Shown: positions 21,942-32,958 of the stretch, piece after piece | How positions within the stretch are numbered: position 1 is the first letter of the stretch | How the letters are laid out: each line of letters opens with the position of its first letter | Assembly (NCBI GenBank): GCA_030762935.1 | Contig: CM060883.1 | Location: forward strand, 52,846,001 to 52,910,000 | From: Hymenopus coronatus | Lineage: Eukaryota > Arthropoda > Insecta > Mantodea > Hymenopodidae | DNA: 64,000 bases | Direction: 5' to 3' | Notes under the pieces: model-generated | What the model saw: the letters and a program-made list of their open reading frames with translations, nothing else | Told to the model about the DNA's origin: nothing | The model's database searches: none | Translations under genes and position numbers: made by a program

Positions 21942-24658
21942 TACAACAGTAGTAAACATAATATACTGGAACTGCAACAACCTCCGACGAAAACGCAAAG
22001 AACTAGCAGATTGCCTAGTCAGGAACTCCATTCAGATTGCACTGCTTAACGAGACCCATTTAGGACTAGAAGACCGCTTCACGGTAACAGGTTACAAAAT
22101 CTACAGAAATGATAGAAATCGTAGAGGCGGAGGTACCGCGGTGGCCATCCAAAATTCGATAACAAACACGTGCCTCAACTAAATCGTCTGGAAGCAACGG
22201 CAGTAAATGTGCAATTGCACAACGACGCAGTAACAGTTGTAGCAGTTTACAATCCTCCAGGCGATATCGACGTAGAGGATGTAGACAAAATTATGCGCCT
22301 TGACCGTAAGGTGATTGCTGCAGATGACAAACTCGAAACATCACCTTTGGAACTGCAGAGCTACAAACACTTCCGGCACCAAACTGCTAACGTACGTTAA
22401 CAGGTCAAACGTCCTACTAACAGGACCAGACGAACCCACGTATATACCCAGACAGGTCAACCAAAAGCCAGATATTCTAGACATTGCCCTACTTAAAGAT
22501 ATGCCATATGACACAGAAACAACGGTTATAAACGATCTCACTTCAGATCACCTTCCAACACTAATCGAGATCGCAGCTCCTCTAGCGTTCAAACCAGAGC
22601 CAGCCAGACGCAATTATAACCAAACAAACTGGCCAGAGTTTAAGGCGCAAATAGAAACCGAACTTGGTCAAAGGGAGGTTAATGTCAAATCCCACGAAAC
22701 ACAAGACCAAGCGGTTGACACAATAACAGAAGCTATTCACCACGCAACAGAAAAACATGTGCCAATAATACGGCCAAGCAATTACGCGACGACACCATTC
22801 CCTCTGGCAGTAAGACGGGCGATACAAGACCGCAACAGAGCCAGACGTCAGTGGCAGCGCACACGCAACATCATACACAAAAATGAATATGAAAATCTCA
22901 GAATTGCTGCCAGCACGCATATAACAGAACACCTACGAGACCAATGGAACGCCACCCTGGACACTATAGATCCACAAACCCGAAAAGTGTGGCGAATCGC
23001 GAAATGCCTAACGCGTGCACGATTCAACATCCCGCCCCTGCATTCCGGCGGCCGCATAGCGGAAACAGATGAACAAAAGGCCGAAGCCTTCGCGGATGCG
23101 TTAGAAGAAACATTCCAATCGAATCTGACCCGTGCGATATAAATTTTGCAGCAGAAACGGAAGATCAAATTGCTGAAATTGGCAACACTGCAACTCACAA
23201 CAAAATGAGAAAAACCAGTGTCGGTGAAATTAAATGGCTGATCATGCATCTGCCCAATAGAAAAGCACCGGGCCCGGATGCGATTCCCAATCTGGTGCTC
23301 AAACATCTTCCACCAAGCGCACTAAAATTACTAGCGGACATATTTAACCATGCCCTCCAGAATGGAAAATTCCCAACACGCTGGAAGGAAGCACAAATTT
23401 TGATGTTCCCAAACAACATAAAGATCCCTCAATTCCAACGAATCATAGGCCAATTAGCCTTCTTAACACTTTGGGTAAACTCCTGGAAAAGGTCGTTCTG
23501 AAACGCCTAAACTCATTCCTAGTCAAAAATAACATCCTAATCAGTGAACAGTTTGGTTTTCGGGCTAATCATTCGACAACACTACAACTACTCAGAATAA
23601 CAGACAAAATAACTGCAGGGTTTAATACCAAGCGATCCACGGGCGTAGTCCTATTGGACATAGAACGCGCCTTCGACAAAGTTTGGCATGCAGGTCTACT
23701 TAGAAAGCTAATAAACATAGGCGTGCAAGACTCGATGATCACATTAATCAAAGGTTATCTTAGCGGAAGGAGTTTTCACATCTCCGTAGGTGAAAGTAAA
23801 TCTACTGCTCGCCCAATTGGCGCTGGAGTACCCCAAGGAAGTTTACTGGGGCCCACGCTGTTTAACATCTACATCAACGACCTTCCCCAATTGGTCAGAG
23901 TAGATAAATACATATATGCTGACGACACAGCCTTAGCGACACAATCAACCCAGCCGCGCATCATACATCTAAGGCTACAGAATGCGCTTAACACTATGGA
24001 GCCGTTGTTCACTAAATGGCGGGTTAAACTCAATTCAAGAAAATGCCAAGCCATCATTTTTAGCCGAAGAAACCTGCATAGACACAGGAGGCGAATCCTC
24101 CCACCCCTCACCTACAGACAAGAACCAATAGGGTGGGAGACAAATGTCACATACCTAGGCGTTAAGATGGATGAATATCTAAGCTGGAAACACCATATAA
24201 ATTCAGCTAGAGCAAAGGCCAATGGCCAACTTAACAGACTCTACCGACTCATAAATCTTAATAGCAGCCTTAAACTACAGATGGGACTTATGTTATACAA
24301 GACGCTAATCCGTCCCATCCTAACTTACGCTGCCCCCGTATGGGGATATGCGGCACAAGCGCACATAAAGCGCCTCCAAACAATGCAAAACAGAATACTG
24401 CGAATAATTGCCAAACTCCCCGAAGAAGCTCCTGCGCTTGAAATGCATGAAGAGCTGAAAATGCTGACAATCGAGCAATTCATCAAACACCTAGCATACA
24501 ACCTATACGCGAAAAAGAACAAAAACTACAACGATCACATTAGAATGCTAGGAGAATACGAAACGGCGCACGACAAGCACCTCCGCCCTCTGTCACTATT
24601 CGACCGCACCATTGGCATTGGCGAACCAGAAGACTACTTAAACACATTAATGCACTAG
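21934..24658 (+). pseudogene. Jockey-like ORF2 (endonuclease plus reverse transcriptase), frameshifted
   Basis: ORF2 starts at the ATG at 21934 (MASTTVVNIIYWNCNN). The endonuclease Glu is in LLNETHL, and a later SDHLP is intact. The Asp-Asn motif region near 22325 is disrupted by a frameshift. RT motifs follow: KAPGPDAIPN, GFRANHSTT, LDIERAFDKVWH, GVPQGSLLGP and the catalytic YADD near 23920. At least four frame changes are needed (about 22170, 22325, 23150-23200 and 23440-23470), so this copy cannot make the enzyme. The last 395 codons (23471-24658) are open and hold most of the RT. It is clearly older than the intact I-like element. Confidence 0.85.
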
Positions 24659-25443
24659 CCATGATGCGAGAACGCAGGAACTCATAGGCACACATCACTC
24701 ACGCACACATACACATTCCAATATTCAGCTGCCCTCACAAGTCCTTGTGTTAAACAACCAAGGCGGCCCCGGGGGTTGAGGGCCCCCCCGCAAGTGGCAC
24801 AGGCTCGCTCCTGCACTAAGGCATATAGCCCGCCATGTGTACACTATATACAACCCTGCTACACACTGGTTAACGAGATGGTAACAATTGACGGAGCCGA
24901 CAGGCGGAAATCCTTATACATATATAGTAATAGATAATAGCAATATTACTTACATGAAGCCGCTAGGCGGATACTTACACAAACACTCCTAAACTTATTA
25001 GAGATAAGCAAACCTATATCAATTAAGCATAGATACTAAGAAACTTGAAACGAAGCTTCTGGCGGATATTATATATACTGTAAATACTTGTAAATAAATA
25101 CACGTATATGTACTCGTTAGGCTAACACAGTACGACTGCAAGATGCAGCTATGGATGCATCATTGCAAGACCACTCCAAAATATATACACCCCAAATTCA
25201 ATTAAGCACACTTTATGAAGCCAATAGGCAAATGTATAACACTTACTTAGGCTAACTCTTACTTTAAGTTAACTAATTACTGACGAGGCCCGCAGGCTGT
25301 TACACATAAAATACCACCATCTACTACAAAACCTATATCACCACCAACTCCCCCCAGAGACTGGCACTGGCACTTCAGTCTTTCACTCGCTGTTACTGCC
25401 ACTGGCACGCAGCATCCATTCATCACAACAAATGTGCAGGTGC
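24659..25443 (+). other. 3' UTR of the Jockey-like element (inferred)
   Basis: No coding potential is recognisable. It lies between the ORF2 stop and the TTAATGCGG repeat and contains a C/G-rich run near 24770-24800. No poly(A) tail precedes the repeat, so the exact 3' end is uncertain; it may instead end with the A-rich tail at 25594-25612. Confidence 0.45.
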
Positions 25444-25452
25444 TTAATGCGG

Positions 25453-25612
25453 TACTGCACAAGCGAGGCAGGGGCCTCCTACTTCCGGTGGGGGCGTGGG
25501 TAGTGCCGCCCTGGTTCGAGTCCAGGGTGGGGAGTCTCACACTCCCAGGCTTGCCTGGGGTTAGGGCGTCAGTAGCCTTTTCCCCCACCACTAATAAACA
25601 AACAAACAAAAA
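25453..25612 (+). mobile_element. GC-rich tRNA-like SINE
   Basis: A polymerase III B-box match, GGTTCGAGTCC, is at 25513-25523 and the A-rich end AATAAACAAACAAACAAAA is at 25593-25611. TTAATGCG flanks it at 25444-25451 and 25613-25620, so it may have entered the same 8-bp site as the neighbouring Jockey element. Confidence 0.55.
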
Positions 25613-25620
25613 TTAATGCG

Positions 25621-26220
25621 TAAGCATCAATGAGTGATAAAAGTCGCAGCCAAAACTGTCCGATCTGCTCCGCAATATTTGCCACTCAGTATCCGTAAAA
25701 TATTCAGAGAACGGTCAGATCACACTTTCAGCTGTGGTGGGGAACAAGGTATCTATCGAATATCAATCAAGAAATCTCGTCTCATCTGTGGTAAATCTGA
25801 ACCAAATCGAAGCGAAGGTGGTAATGATCATACGGCACCAGAATTAACACAGACGACTTTTCAATGGAGAATCGAAAGCCGTTTTTGGAACTACATTCTG
25901 AAAGGTTGTCTATACACTTCTGCAGATAGCGTCCTAAAAACAAATGCCATCTGTTGTACTTCTCAGCATAAAGTCGATTAGGACTAAGCAGAAGATACAC
26001 CTGAGGAACACACATTTCCAGATAGAATTAATTGCTATAGCAAAGAGCGGACGTTTAATACTGATCTCTGAGGCCCATGGTTCTCTTTAAGAATAAAATA
26101 AAAAGGGAGCCGATCCTTACTCAGGACACGCGGTCGTTCATAAACTCCTGAATAAGTTCTGTAGGGAACGCAATATTCCTGTTCGCCAACGCGTTTCTTA
26201 AGTCTTCTCGATGTCAAAAA
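25621..26220 (-). pseudogene. Degenerate I-like element ORF2, RT part (second half of the split copy)
   Basis: Collinear at the DNA level with about 34270-34920 of the intact element (for example TTGCCACT-AGTATCCGTAAAA and CTCCTGAATAA), with many substitutions and small indels. It ends where a SINE begins at about 26221. Confidence 0.85.
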
Positions 26221-26345
26221 ACAGAATACAAACACAGAAACACAACACAAACACCCATACACAAGGCAGGTTCGAACTCGTGGACCCCTACGCCATGAAG
26301 CACCAAAACTAAATTTTTTAACGAGAGCGGCCATGGGGACCTGCA
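26221..26345 (-). mobile_element. SINE-F copy inside the old I-like copy
   Basis: The minus strand has GTCCCCATGGCCGCTCTCG, B-box GAGTTCGAACC (26269-26279) and GTATGGGTGTTTGTGTTG, matching 52009-52160. Confidence 0.7.
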
Positions 26346-26924
26346 CACTATTTTGTTATTCGTCATAAATGATCACTAGAATTCTGCCAAGAGCTACCGA
26401 TGCTGCAAAGACAGTAGGTTTCCGCTCCCCCCAAACACGACTTCTGTTGTTTAAAAACGTTCCTCGAAAAAAATCTAATAACTTATTCCACACCTGAGGC
26501 AACTGGTCGCATACAAAAATACAAATGTTTTCATACAAATGCACGAATATTTGTGAACAAACGGACAAATGCATTCACAGTGGTATGGCATTGAGTATTG
26601 CTTGATTGTTATATTCTACATTTTAAAGGCGTATTTTTGTACAATTACTTTATAGCTTACTGATAATACCTATTCCACTAATGTTGTCGTGCCGCGGATA
26701 ATTAACTTGCTTTATTAATGAACATATGGAGAAAACTATTTAATTAAATAATAAGAACCCCCATTTTAAAACACGCAGTAATAAAGATTATGACGAAATC
26801 CTGTGAACCTGGATGATCACGGCAATCGATTCCGATACCATATAGATTTAACTTTACAAAGTAAAATTCTATTTCAAATTTGCAAAATTCCGAATTTTAA
26901 ATATCTTCTATCATATAACCTCAC

Positions 26925-27031
26925 CTGATTATTGTGACAAACTGTGACATTGTGATTTCCTGTGGCACAAGGAATTTTGATTTATCAAGCTGTGGAAGGC
27001 TTGTTTCTTTGTAGAACCGCTCCACTATCAC
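26925..27031 (-). CDS. MAP1LC3: LC3-like gene, exon 3 (internal coding exon)
   Basis: This 107-nt minus-strand exon starts in phase 0 with VIVERF and carries the family signature LDKSKFLVPQEITMSQF. It ends with two bases (AG) of an Arg codon. The acceptor is a T-rich tract ending TTCCAG (27032-27037) and the donor is CAG/GTGAGG. In Atg8 proteins the LDKxKFLVP strand lines the two hydrophobic pockets that bind LIR motifs of cargo receptors, and those residues are intact. FLVPQE plus SQF resembles vertebrate LC3C more than LC3A/B or GABARAP, judged from memory. The exon sits between a 13.1-kb and a 33.1-kb intron and is itself free of repeats. Confidence 0.93.
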
Positions 27032-28644
27032 CTGGAACAAAACAGAAAATAATGAATACTTTTCAAATTTCTTTCTCAGACATGCCGCCGGAGTAATAAG
27101 TTACAATAAGTCAAGATTTTATAGTTTACGTCAAAACAGGAATTCGAACCCCTTATTTTAAGGAACTGCACAGTAAGTACATATCTATAACAACTTCACA
27201 CTGTTGGAATGAATGTGTTAGGATGTGATCGATCACAAATGGAACTGACTGGCTATTTCTGACTCTGGGAAATTGTGTCAAGGAGTGAATGATTTGCTTC
27301 TATTCAACAATACTTGAAGAAGAGGAATAGTTCGCCATGAAAGCAAACAAAGACTAAAGCGTACGGCTTTAAGCGACAATAATATCCCAATTTTTATAAT
27401 CAGTAAAATGATAACCTGGAGCATAAATCGAGATAAATTACTTGGACATCCAAGACACTTTTCTTTCTGAAAATGTATTGCTGTATATACGATAAGTCTG
27501 TTTAAACAAGCTTCGTTCTATCCATTGGTCAACGAAAACAGTTTGACCTGTTTACCCTTTATGCAATACTACAGCTGTGAAGTGACTTTCGAAATAGCCT
27601 TCATCACAATTTCATATTTGCAGCTACATTCACGGGTCTTCCTCTTTGGCAAAGTTTTCGGACCCGGATTGATTTTCTTGTGGCCTTCGCACATTGCACT
27701 TGCCAGTACGCTAAACCTACATCCAACGCCATGATGCACCAATTGGTGAAACCTTAATATACTTCATTGGGATTCATACGAACTTCCCAAATGGACTTGC
27801 GCCTAATTGCCAATACGATTGGAATGGTGTCTAGTCACCTCAACGCGATTATGATAACATGCACCGTGAATCTAAGTGGCCGGAGGCCACATCTCCATGA
27901 ACGCCCCCCCCCCCACTCTCCAGTGTAAATTCCGCCTTGGAAAATAACCCAGCATTATTTCTTGAAGAACAGGTAGGAAAGTAGAGGTCGTTCGGCCTCG
28001 ACCTTGGTGCTGTTTAACCACCAACTACTAAGATATCAATATCCCTAAGTGCTTTCGATAGCTGTAGGTTCCTCTAAAGGTCCTAAGCACTTCTAGTGTT
28101 GGACATTTTAATTCAATAATAACTAACTTCAACAACTGAGGAAACTCCCCAGATTTCCTGGACTAATCTACCTCTGGTGGTCTAGTTAGTTCACAAATAC
28201 TGATCGACACGATCTAATGATGATCCATTGTCCTGTTCTATACCTTTTCAATTTTTTATCCTCCCATACTGTATGTTAATGAATAAATACAGTAAATAAT
28301 TCTTAAGGCTGTAGTTAAAGTCGAACCACGTCGCAAAATTTCTTTTAGCTAATTTTTTTGTAAGCTTCACTAAATCTTGCCTCTTAATCAGCTTAAGTTT
28401 TCCACGATATAAATATAATTAATTGCAAATGCTGATAATAGTAATTTTAAGTGCATACAACTTTTAAAACGAACAAGTCGTCCAAATGAATCTTCCTACT
28501 CATAAATGCCACGCAAAAAATGTCTCCTAATATTTTAATTACAATCTCAGCCATTGAAAATATGTAAAATATAATTTTTGTTGAATTTCCTATGAACTGC
28601 TTGCAAGATGAACTTTATATGTATATTTAGGACACTATAAAACA
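27032..28644. other. Intron 2 sequence without assigned repeats
   Basis: Moderately AT-rich with a 12-base C run near 27905. A 69-codon frame at 27525-27734 is not recognised. No splice-bounded exon seen. Confidence 0.4.
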
Positions 28645-28811
28645 TGCTCGGCGGCCCGGGTTCGATCCCAGGCGACCGCTTGTGAGCGGGTTTTCTCGAA
28701 TTCTCCGGTTTCCTCTAGATATCGCATTCCACCGGTGTTTCATCTTCATTCCATGTATCATCAGTCATCGCTGCGGTGACATGTAGTAAAAACACTATCA
28801 AAAAATAAATA
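28645..28811 (+). mobile_element. SINE-D copy
   Basis: B-box GGTTCGATCCC (28659-28669), GGGTTTTCTCGAATTCTCCG, and end AAAAAATAAATAAAAC. Confidence 0.75.
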
Positions 28812-28967
28812 AAACATGCTCAAAAACCTAAAACAGAATAACCGCATGAATACTGAAATATGCTAAGTTTTCTGTGAGTAAGGTTTGTTCTATTATTAAT
28901 TTTCTGGGCATCTGTTCTTTAAATTTTTCCAAGTGTGTCGGTTACATAACATACGGGATGCTCCTCT

Positions 28968-29880
28968 TTTACTTTCTCTACACATACTATGTACATAGTA
29001 GGTAGAGAAGGTACTGTATTCCACCCAAAAAGGCAATGTAGAGATTTAATGGGAGGTTTTGTGTTCACCTGAGAAAAAAAAAAGCATTCCACCCAAAACT
29101 CCAATACCGAGATTGCAATTAAAAGCAACGTTTTAGAGTCCTTTATAACAAAATGACTGTGTGTATGTGTGTGTGTGAATCCGATAACCCGAAAAGAAAA
29201 AGCAGTTATCTTGATATTTAACTTCATCATCTTTCAAAGAAGTGGTAGGAAAATGTTCAAGAAAATCCACTCCAAACTACCTTTATATGGAAAACATTTC
29301 GAATATGTCGATTTTCTCAAAAATGGCTCTAATAATTCTAAAAGAAAAAACAATGAAATGAAATGGCGATTTATGTAAGGAAGCTCTTTAACTGCTGTGG
29401 TTCTCAGAGTCCCATTCAATACTGGGTGTTAAAGACCGCTTAATTTTGCTCGAGACCTCTTTATCAGGCGAGAGGTTCTTTTACGTGCAGCAAATCTTCG
29501 ACACGGGACCTAATGATTCTAATTAAAATGACATATTAAAGATACTTATATAACAAATGTATATCTTAAATTTTTTGGGAATAGCCTTCATAAATCCTCA
29601 TCATTCCAAATGAATTTTGCATAACTGATAAACCGTAAGAGATAGACAAAACGCAACTGCACAAAAATGTAGAGGTCGTTAAAACACGCAAGTTATGTAC
29701 TATACTTTTTTTCGAGCATTTCAGAAAAAATCTTCGTAATTGATATCAATTTTAAAATACCTATAATTTTCATACGGGAATTTGTCAGCTCCTGGCCATA
29801 TAAAGAGAACAAATAACCACAAAGCGACCAGTTTTTAAAAGATTTGACTATTGCTTTTTGGTATATTCCCTTTATTTCCC
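28968..29880 (-). repeat. Repeat R, reversed copy split by a truncated SINE-B
   Basis: Begins TTTTACTTTCTCTACAC with the palindrome ACTATGTACATAGT at 28986-28999. Interrupted at 29340-29509. Ends near the GTATATTCCCTTTATTTCC block. Confidence 0.85.
29340..29509 (-). mobile_element. SINE-B, 5'-truncated, inside repeat R
   Basis: Has the block ACTGCTGTGGTTCTCAGAGTCC but no tRNA-like head. The duplication CTAATAATTCTA / CTAATGATTCTA (29328-29339, 29510-29521) comes from R. The A-rich end points left. Confidence 0.75.
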
Positions 29881-30404
29881 TGTAAAAAATATTCCTGTTG
29901 TTATTTGAGCTCCTAAATATGGCATGCGTGCGTGTGTGTGCGCGCGCGCGCACATTTAGGACAATCTCAGAGACCATTCAACCGTCTCTGATAACATTTT
30001 TGCTTTTAAAAAGCTCTATTTGACTCAACAGACTTGCGCTATACGAGGCGCCTGCCTCCGATTTCTACATCATACTAGTCACGCATGCGTGGTGTCATTT
30101 TTTTTCCCCTTGAGAATTCATGGATAGGAAAAAACCCGTCACTCCTCCACAAAAAACAACAACTCGTATATTTCATTACGGACCAAATTTTGGCAATTAA
30201 TCAGAGGACACGACGAAACGAAAGACAATCTGGTTCTACTTACAACTTATTTCTTTGACATTTTATTTAATTACTATAGAAGAGAGGAGGTTTGAGGCTT
30301 AAACAAATATAAATGTTCTAATTCTATATAATTATGTATAAAATAATTATATATCTATATAATATGAAGCATTTGGATGCCAAAACTTGAAGCCCTTATG
30401 TATA

Positions 30405-30640
30405 TAACTCGCCGGAGGGGGATGGACTTTTTCGGGCGTAAAAATCCTTAGCATTGATTGCTTCCTTCGGAAGGGAAAAAAAAGCCATTGGTGCCGTGTC
30501 GTAGATTTATGTCACTTAAAAAGAACCCTAAAGCCTGATAAAGAGGCCTTTGAGCAAAGTTTAGCGGTCTTTATGTCTAAAATAGAACAATACGCTAAGA
30601 ACCGCAACAGTTAAAGAGCGTCCATAATTAAAATGATTTC
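30405..30640 (+). mobile_element. SINE-B, headless copy
   Basis: From CCGGAGGGGGATGGACTTTTT to AACAGTTAAAGAGCGTCC. The tRNA-like promoter is lost. Confidence 0.75.
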
Positions 30641-31747
30641 AACTTCTGCATATTCGACATTTAACTCATTAGCATAGTGCATTATTAGAGAAAGTTGTGC
30701 CCACAGTAACATAAGGTTTTTTTTTTTTTTTTGTACAGAAGTTTAGGAATTTTCTAAAAATTAATGGGCCATTCCGGTAATTCCTTCGCCGCTAAGAGAT
30801 ATCCACACTGTATTCATCATTTCCAGAGGAGACATCCCCCAATATTTCCCATCCTTTTAAGGCCATCAGGGAGATTTTTCGTCAGTTGTAAAATCATGGC
30901 ATGGGAGGATTTTCTGTACAAAAAATTGATTATTGTACAATATTAAATAGTCAGTCCAGATTTTGAAAGTCATCCGTATAACGCATAAATTTTCTGATAA
31001 ATAAATAGTAAATACCCCAAATAATCTTTTAATTCCGAATATGAAAAATATTAATTTGAGCTTTTAATGAATTTGCTTAGCGGTGTATGTTGTTCAGAAT
31101 ATATCCACCGTTACAAGGTTCACAAGATGTAAGCAGCTACAGCAGTAAAATTCGTGACATTTGCAAAATAGTGATAAGGCAAATGATAACTTACATAAAA
31201 GGTTATCTAGGTTTAGTCTGAAAGATATAAATTCAAGGATGCTTCATTACAAACAATTATGGGCTGGTTATTTGTCAATTCAAGGGTCACAATGCTTGGG
31301 CAAAAATATGCCAGCTATCATAAGATAGGTCTGATAATTCGATTACAAATGAGATTAGGTTTCAGCTACGATATCAGAGTTCATTGCCTTTGTATGCTCG
31401 GAAGTATCTGAACTTACGATTTAGCATTTTAGTAAAAAGCTCTGCTTTTCAATATATATTAATGAATGTTTTGACAATTTGACGAATTTTGGGTATCCAG
31501 CATTATTCACCCGCAACGATGAAATGAGCGGTTGAGGCCCCGCGTGCAATAAATGTAGAAGTTCACTCAGGATGACAAATTCGGTGAATGAGGATGTAGC
31601 ATGAATTGGTGCTTGGCTTCATGGGAATAGTGCGTTCTGTACCAATTCGAAGGTAGTCTATGTCCAGGTTTGGATTAAAAGTTTTCAGTGTATTGGTTGC
31701 ATCAATCGATTTGCCTCACATACAGAACTTTGTGAACTCGTGTCCAT

Positions 31748-32232
31748 ACAAACAAAGGAACTTCAGTCACATAGCAACCAGCTTTTGACTATCACTTTAA
31801 CCTATGGTACTCCCTTATTTCGCTTCTACTTACAAGGAAGCAAGAAATAAGACTATTTCTGCTAATTTCTTCTCGATTAGCAGAAGTAAATAGAAACATG
31901 AGCTTTTTAAAAATAAATCATGTGAATGGAACACATCAGGTTTTTTCCCTTCTACTTGCATGGAAGCAAGTAATAAAATCATTTCTACTAATTTTTTATC
32001 GATTAGCATGAAGTAAAAAGGAAAATAATCTTTTTAACAATAACTCGTTGCACAGATGTAGAGAAAGTCATGTGAATGGAACACAGAATTTTTTTCTCTC
32101 TACTCAGACTCTTATGAAAAGAAAGTAATAAGGGAGTAGCATCGGCAAAAGTATTAGTCAAAAGCTGGTTGCTATGTAACTGAAGTTCCTTTGTATGGAC
32201 AGGAATTGATAAATTCCCGTATGAAAAACGTA
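31748..32232. repeat. Cluster of partial R copies
   Basis: Two reversed fragments (31748-31946 ending GAATGGAACACATCAGG, and 31947-32083 ending GAATGGAACACAG) are followed by a forward fragment (32100-32232) with AAAAGCTGGTTGCTATGTAACTG. Confidence 0.75.
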
Positions 32233-32350
32233 TGTTTTTACTTTCTCTATACGCACCCAAAAATTCGATACCGAGATTTCAACGGAAATAAATGTTTTAG
32301 GGTCCCCTGTAAAAAAAAAAAAAAAATTCACAAAAAGGTCCGTGTGTGTG

Positions 32351-32394
<44 letters not shown>

Positions 32395-32717
32395 CGTGTG
32401 TCTGTGAACACGATAACTCAATAACGAAAAGTCGGTAAAATACCAAACTTGGTATTTAAATTTAGTATCTTCCAGAGATGCGACACGAAGATTTTGAAAA
32501 AATCCCCCAACCCCAAACTACCCTTTACATGGAATTTTTTTCGAAATTGTTTATTTTCTTAAAAATGGCTCTAACAATTTTGATTAAAATCTCGTATATT
32601 AAAGATATTTACCTGACAAATAAAATTTATATCTTGAATTTTCTGGGAATAGACTCTGAAGACTACTTTATTCTGGAGGAATTTTACGGAATTTTTAATA
32701 ACTGCTAAAGCGTAAGA
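32233..32717 (-). repeat. Repeat R, first part of the copy hit by the I-like element
   Basis: Begins TTTTTACTTTCTCTATACG, contains an expanded GT tract (32355-32391), and stops at the target duplication. The rest continues at 38599. Confidence 0.85.
32706..32717. repeat. Target site duplication, left copy
   Basis: TAAAGCGTAAGA, identical to 38587-38598. It is part of the host repeat R, where other copies read GTAAACCGTAAGAG at this point. No mismatch suggests a young insertion. Confidence 0.9.
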
Positions 32718-32958
32718 TGATGATGATGATGGTGTTTAAGGGCGCTCAACTGCCGAGGTCATAAGCGCCCTTACGATTAAAACTTGGCAATAGCCAGTAA
32801 GAAAATACCAAACAAAAAAGTAAACACAAATAAAAGAGCTAACACAGTTGAAACGGAAGTAACAGAAACGTCCAGCCCTCTAACCAGAGCTGGATATAAA
32901 ACTCCATCTAAAATCAACACATTAAAACCAAAAGAGTTTAAAAAAAACCGCTATCACA
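32718..32958 (-). other. 3' UTR of the I-like element with terminal hairpin and CAT repeat
   Basis: A 10-bp perfect stem (TAAGGGCGCT at 32737-32746 with AGCGCCCTTA at 32764-32773) closes a 17-nt loop just before a tail of five ATG/CAT units at 32717-32731. ORF2 protein of such elements usually recognises a structure at the 3' end. Related elements with matching ends would confirm it as the priming signal. Confidence 0.75.

Larger units (their letters stand above)
21539..25443 (+). mobile_element. 5'-truncated, frameshifted Jockey-clade retrotransposon
   Basis: The plus-strand element begins inside ORF1 and runs through a complete-length but broken ORF2 and about 785 bp of 3' sequence. TTAATGCGG occurs at 21530-21538 and 25444-25452 and could be its target duplication. 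It sits inside an older I-element copy, which resumes at 25621. There is no RNase H, as in Jockey-type elements. Confidence 0.75.

Noticed and set aside
22848..23306. 152-codon minus-strand open frame
   Set aside because: Opposite strand of the Jockey-like ORF2, which has clear RT motifs on the plus strand.
32341..32400. GT/AC tracts as Z-DNA or regulatory elements
   Set aside because: They are the variable CA tract inside repeat R and vary freely between copies.
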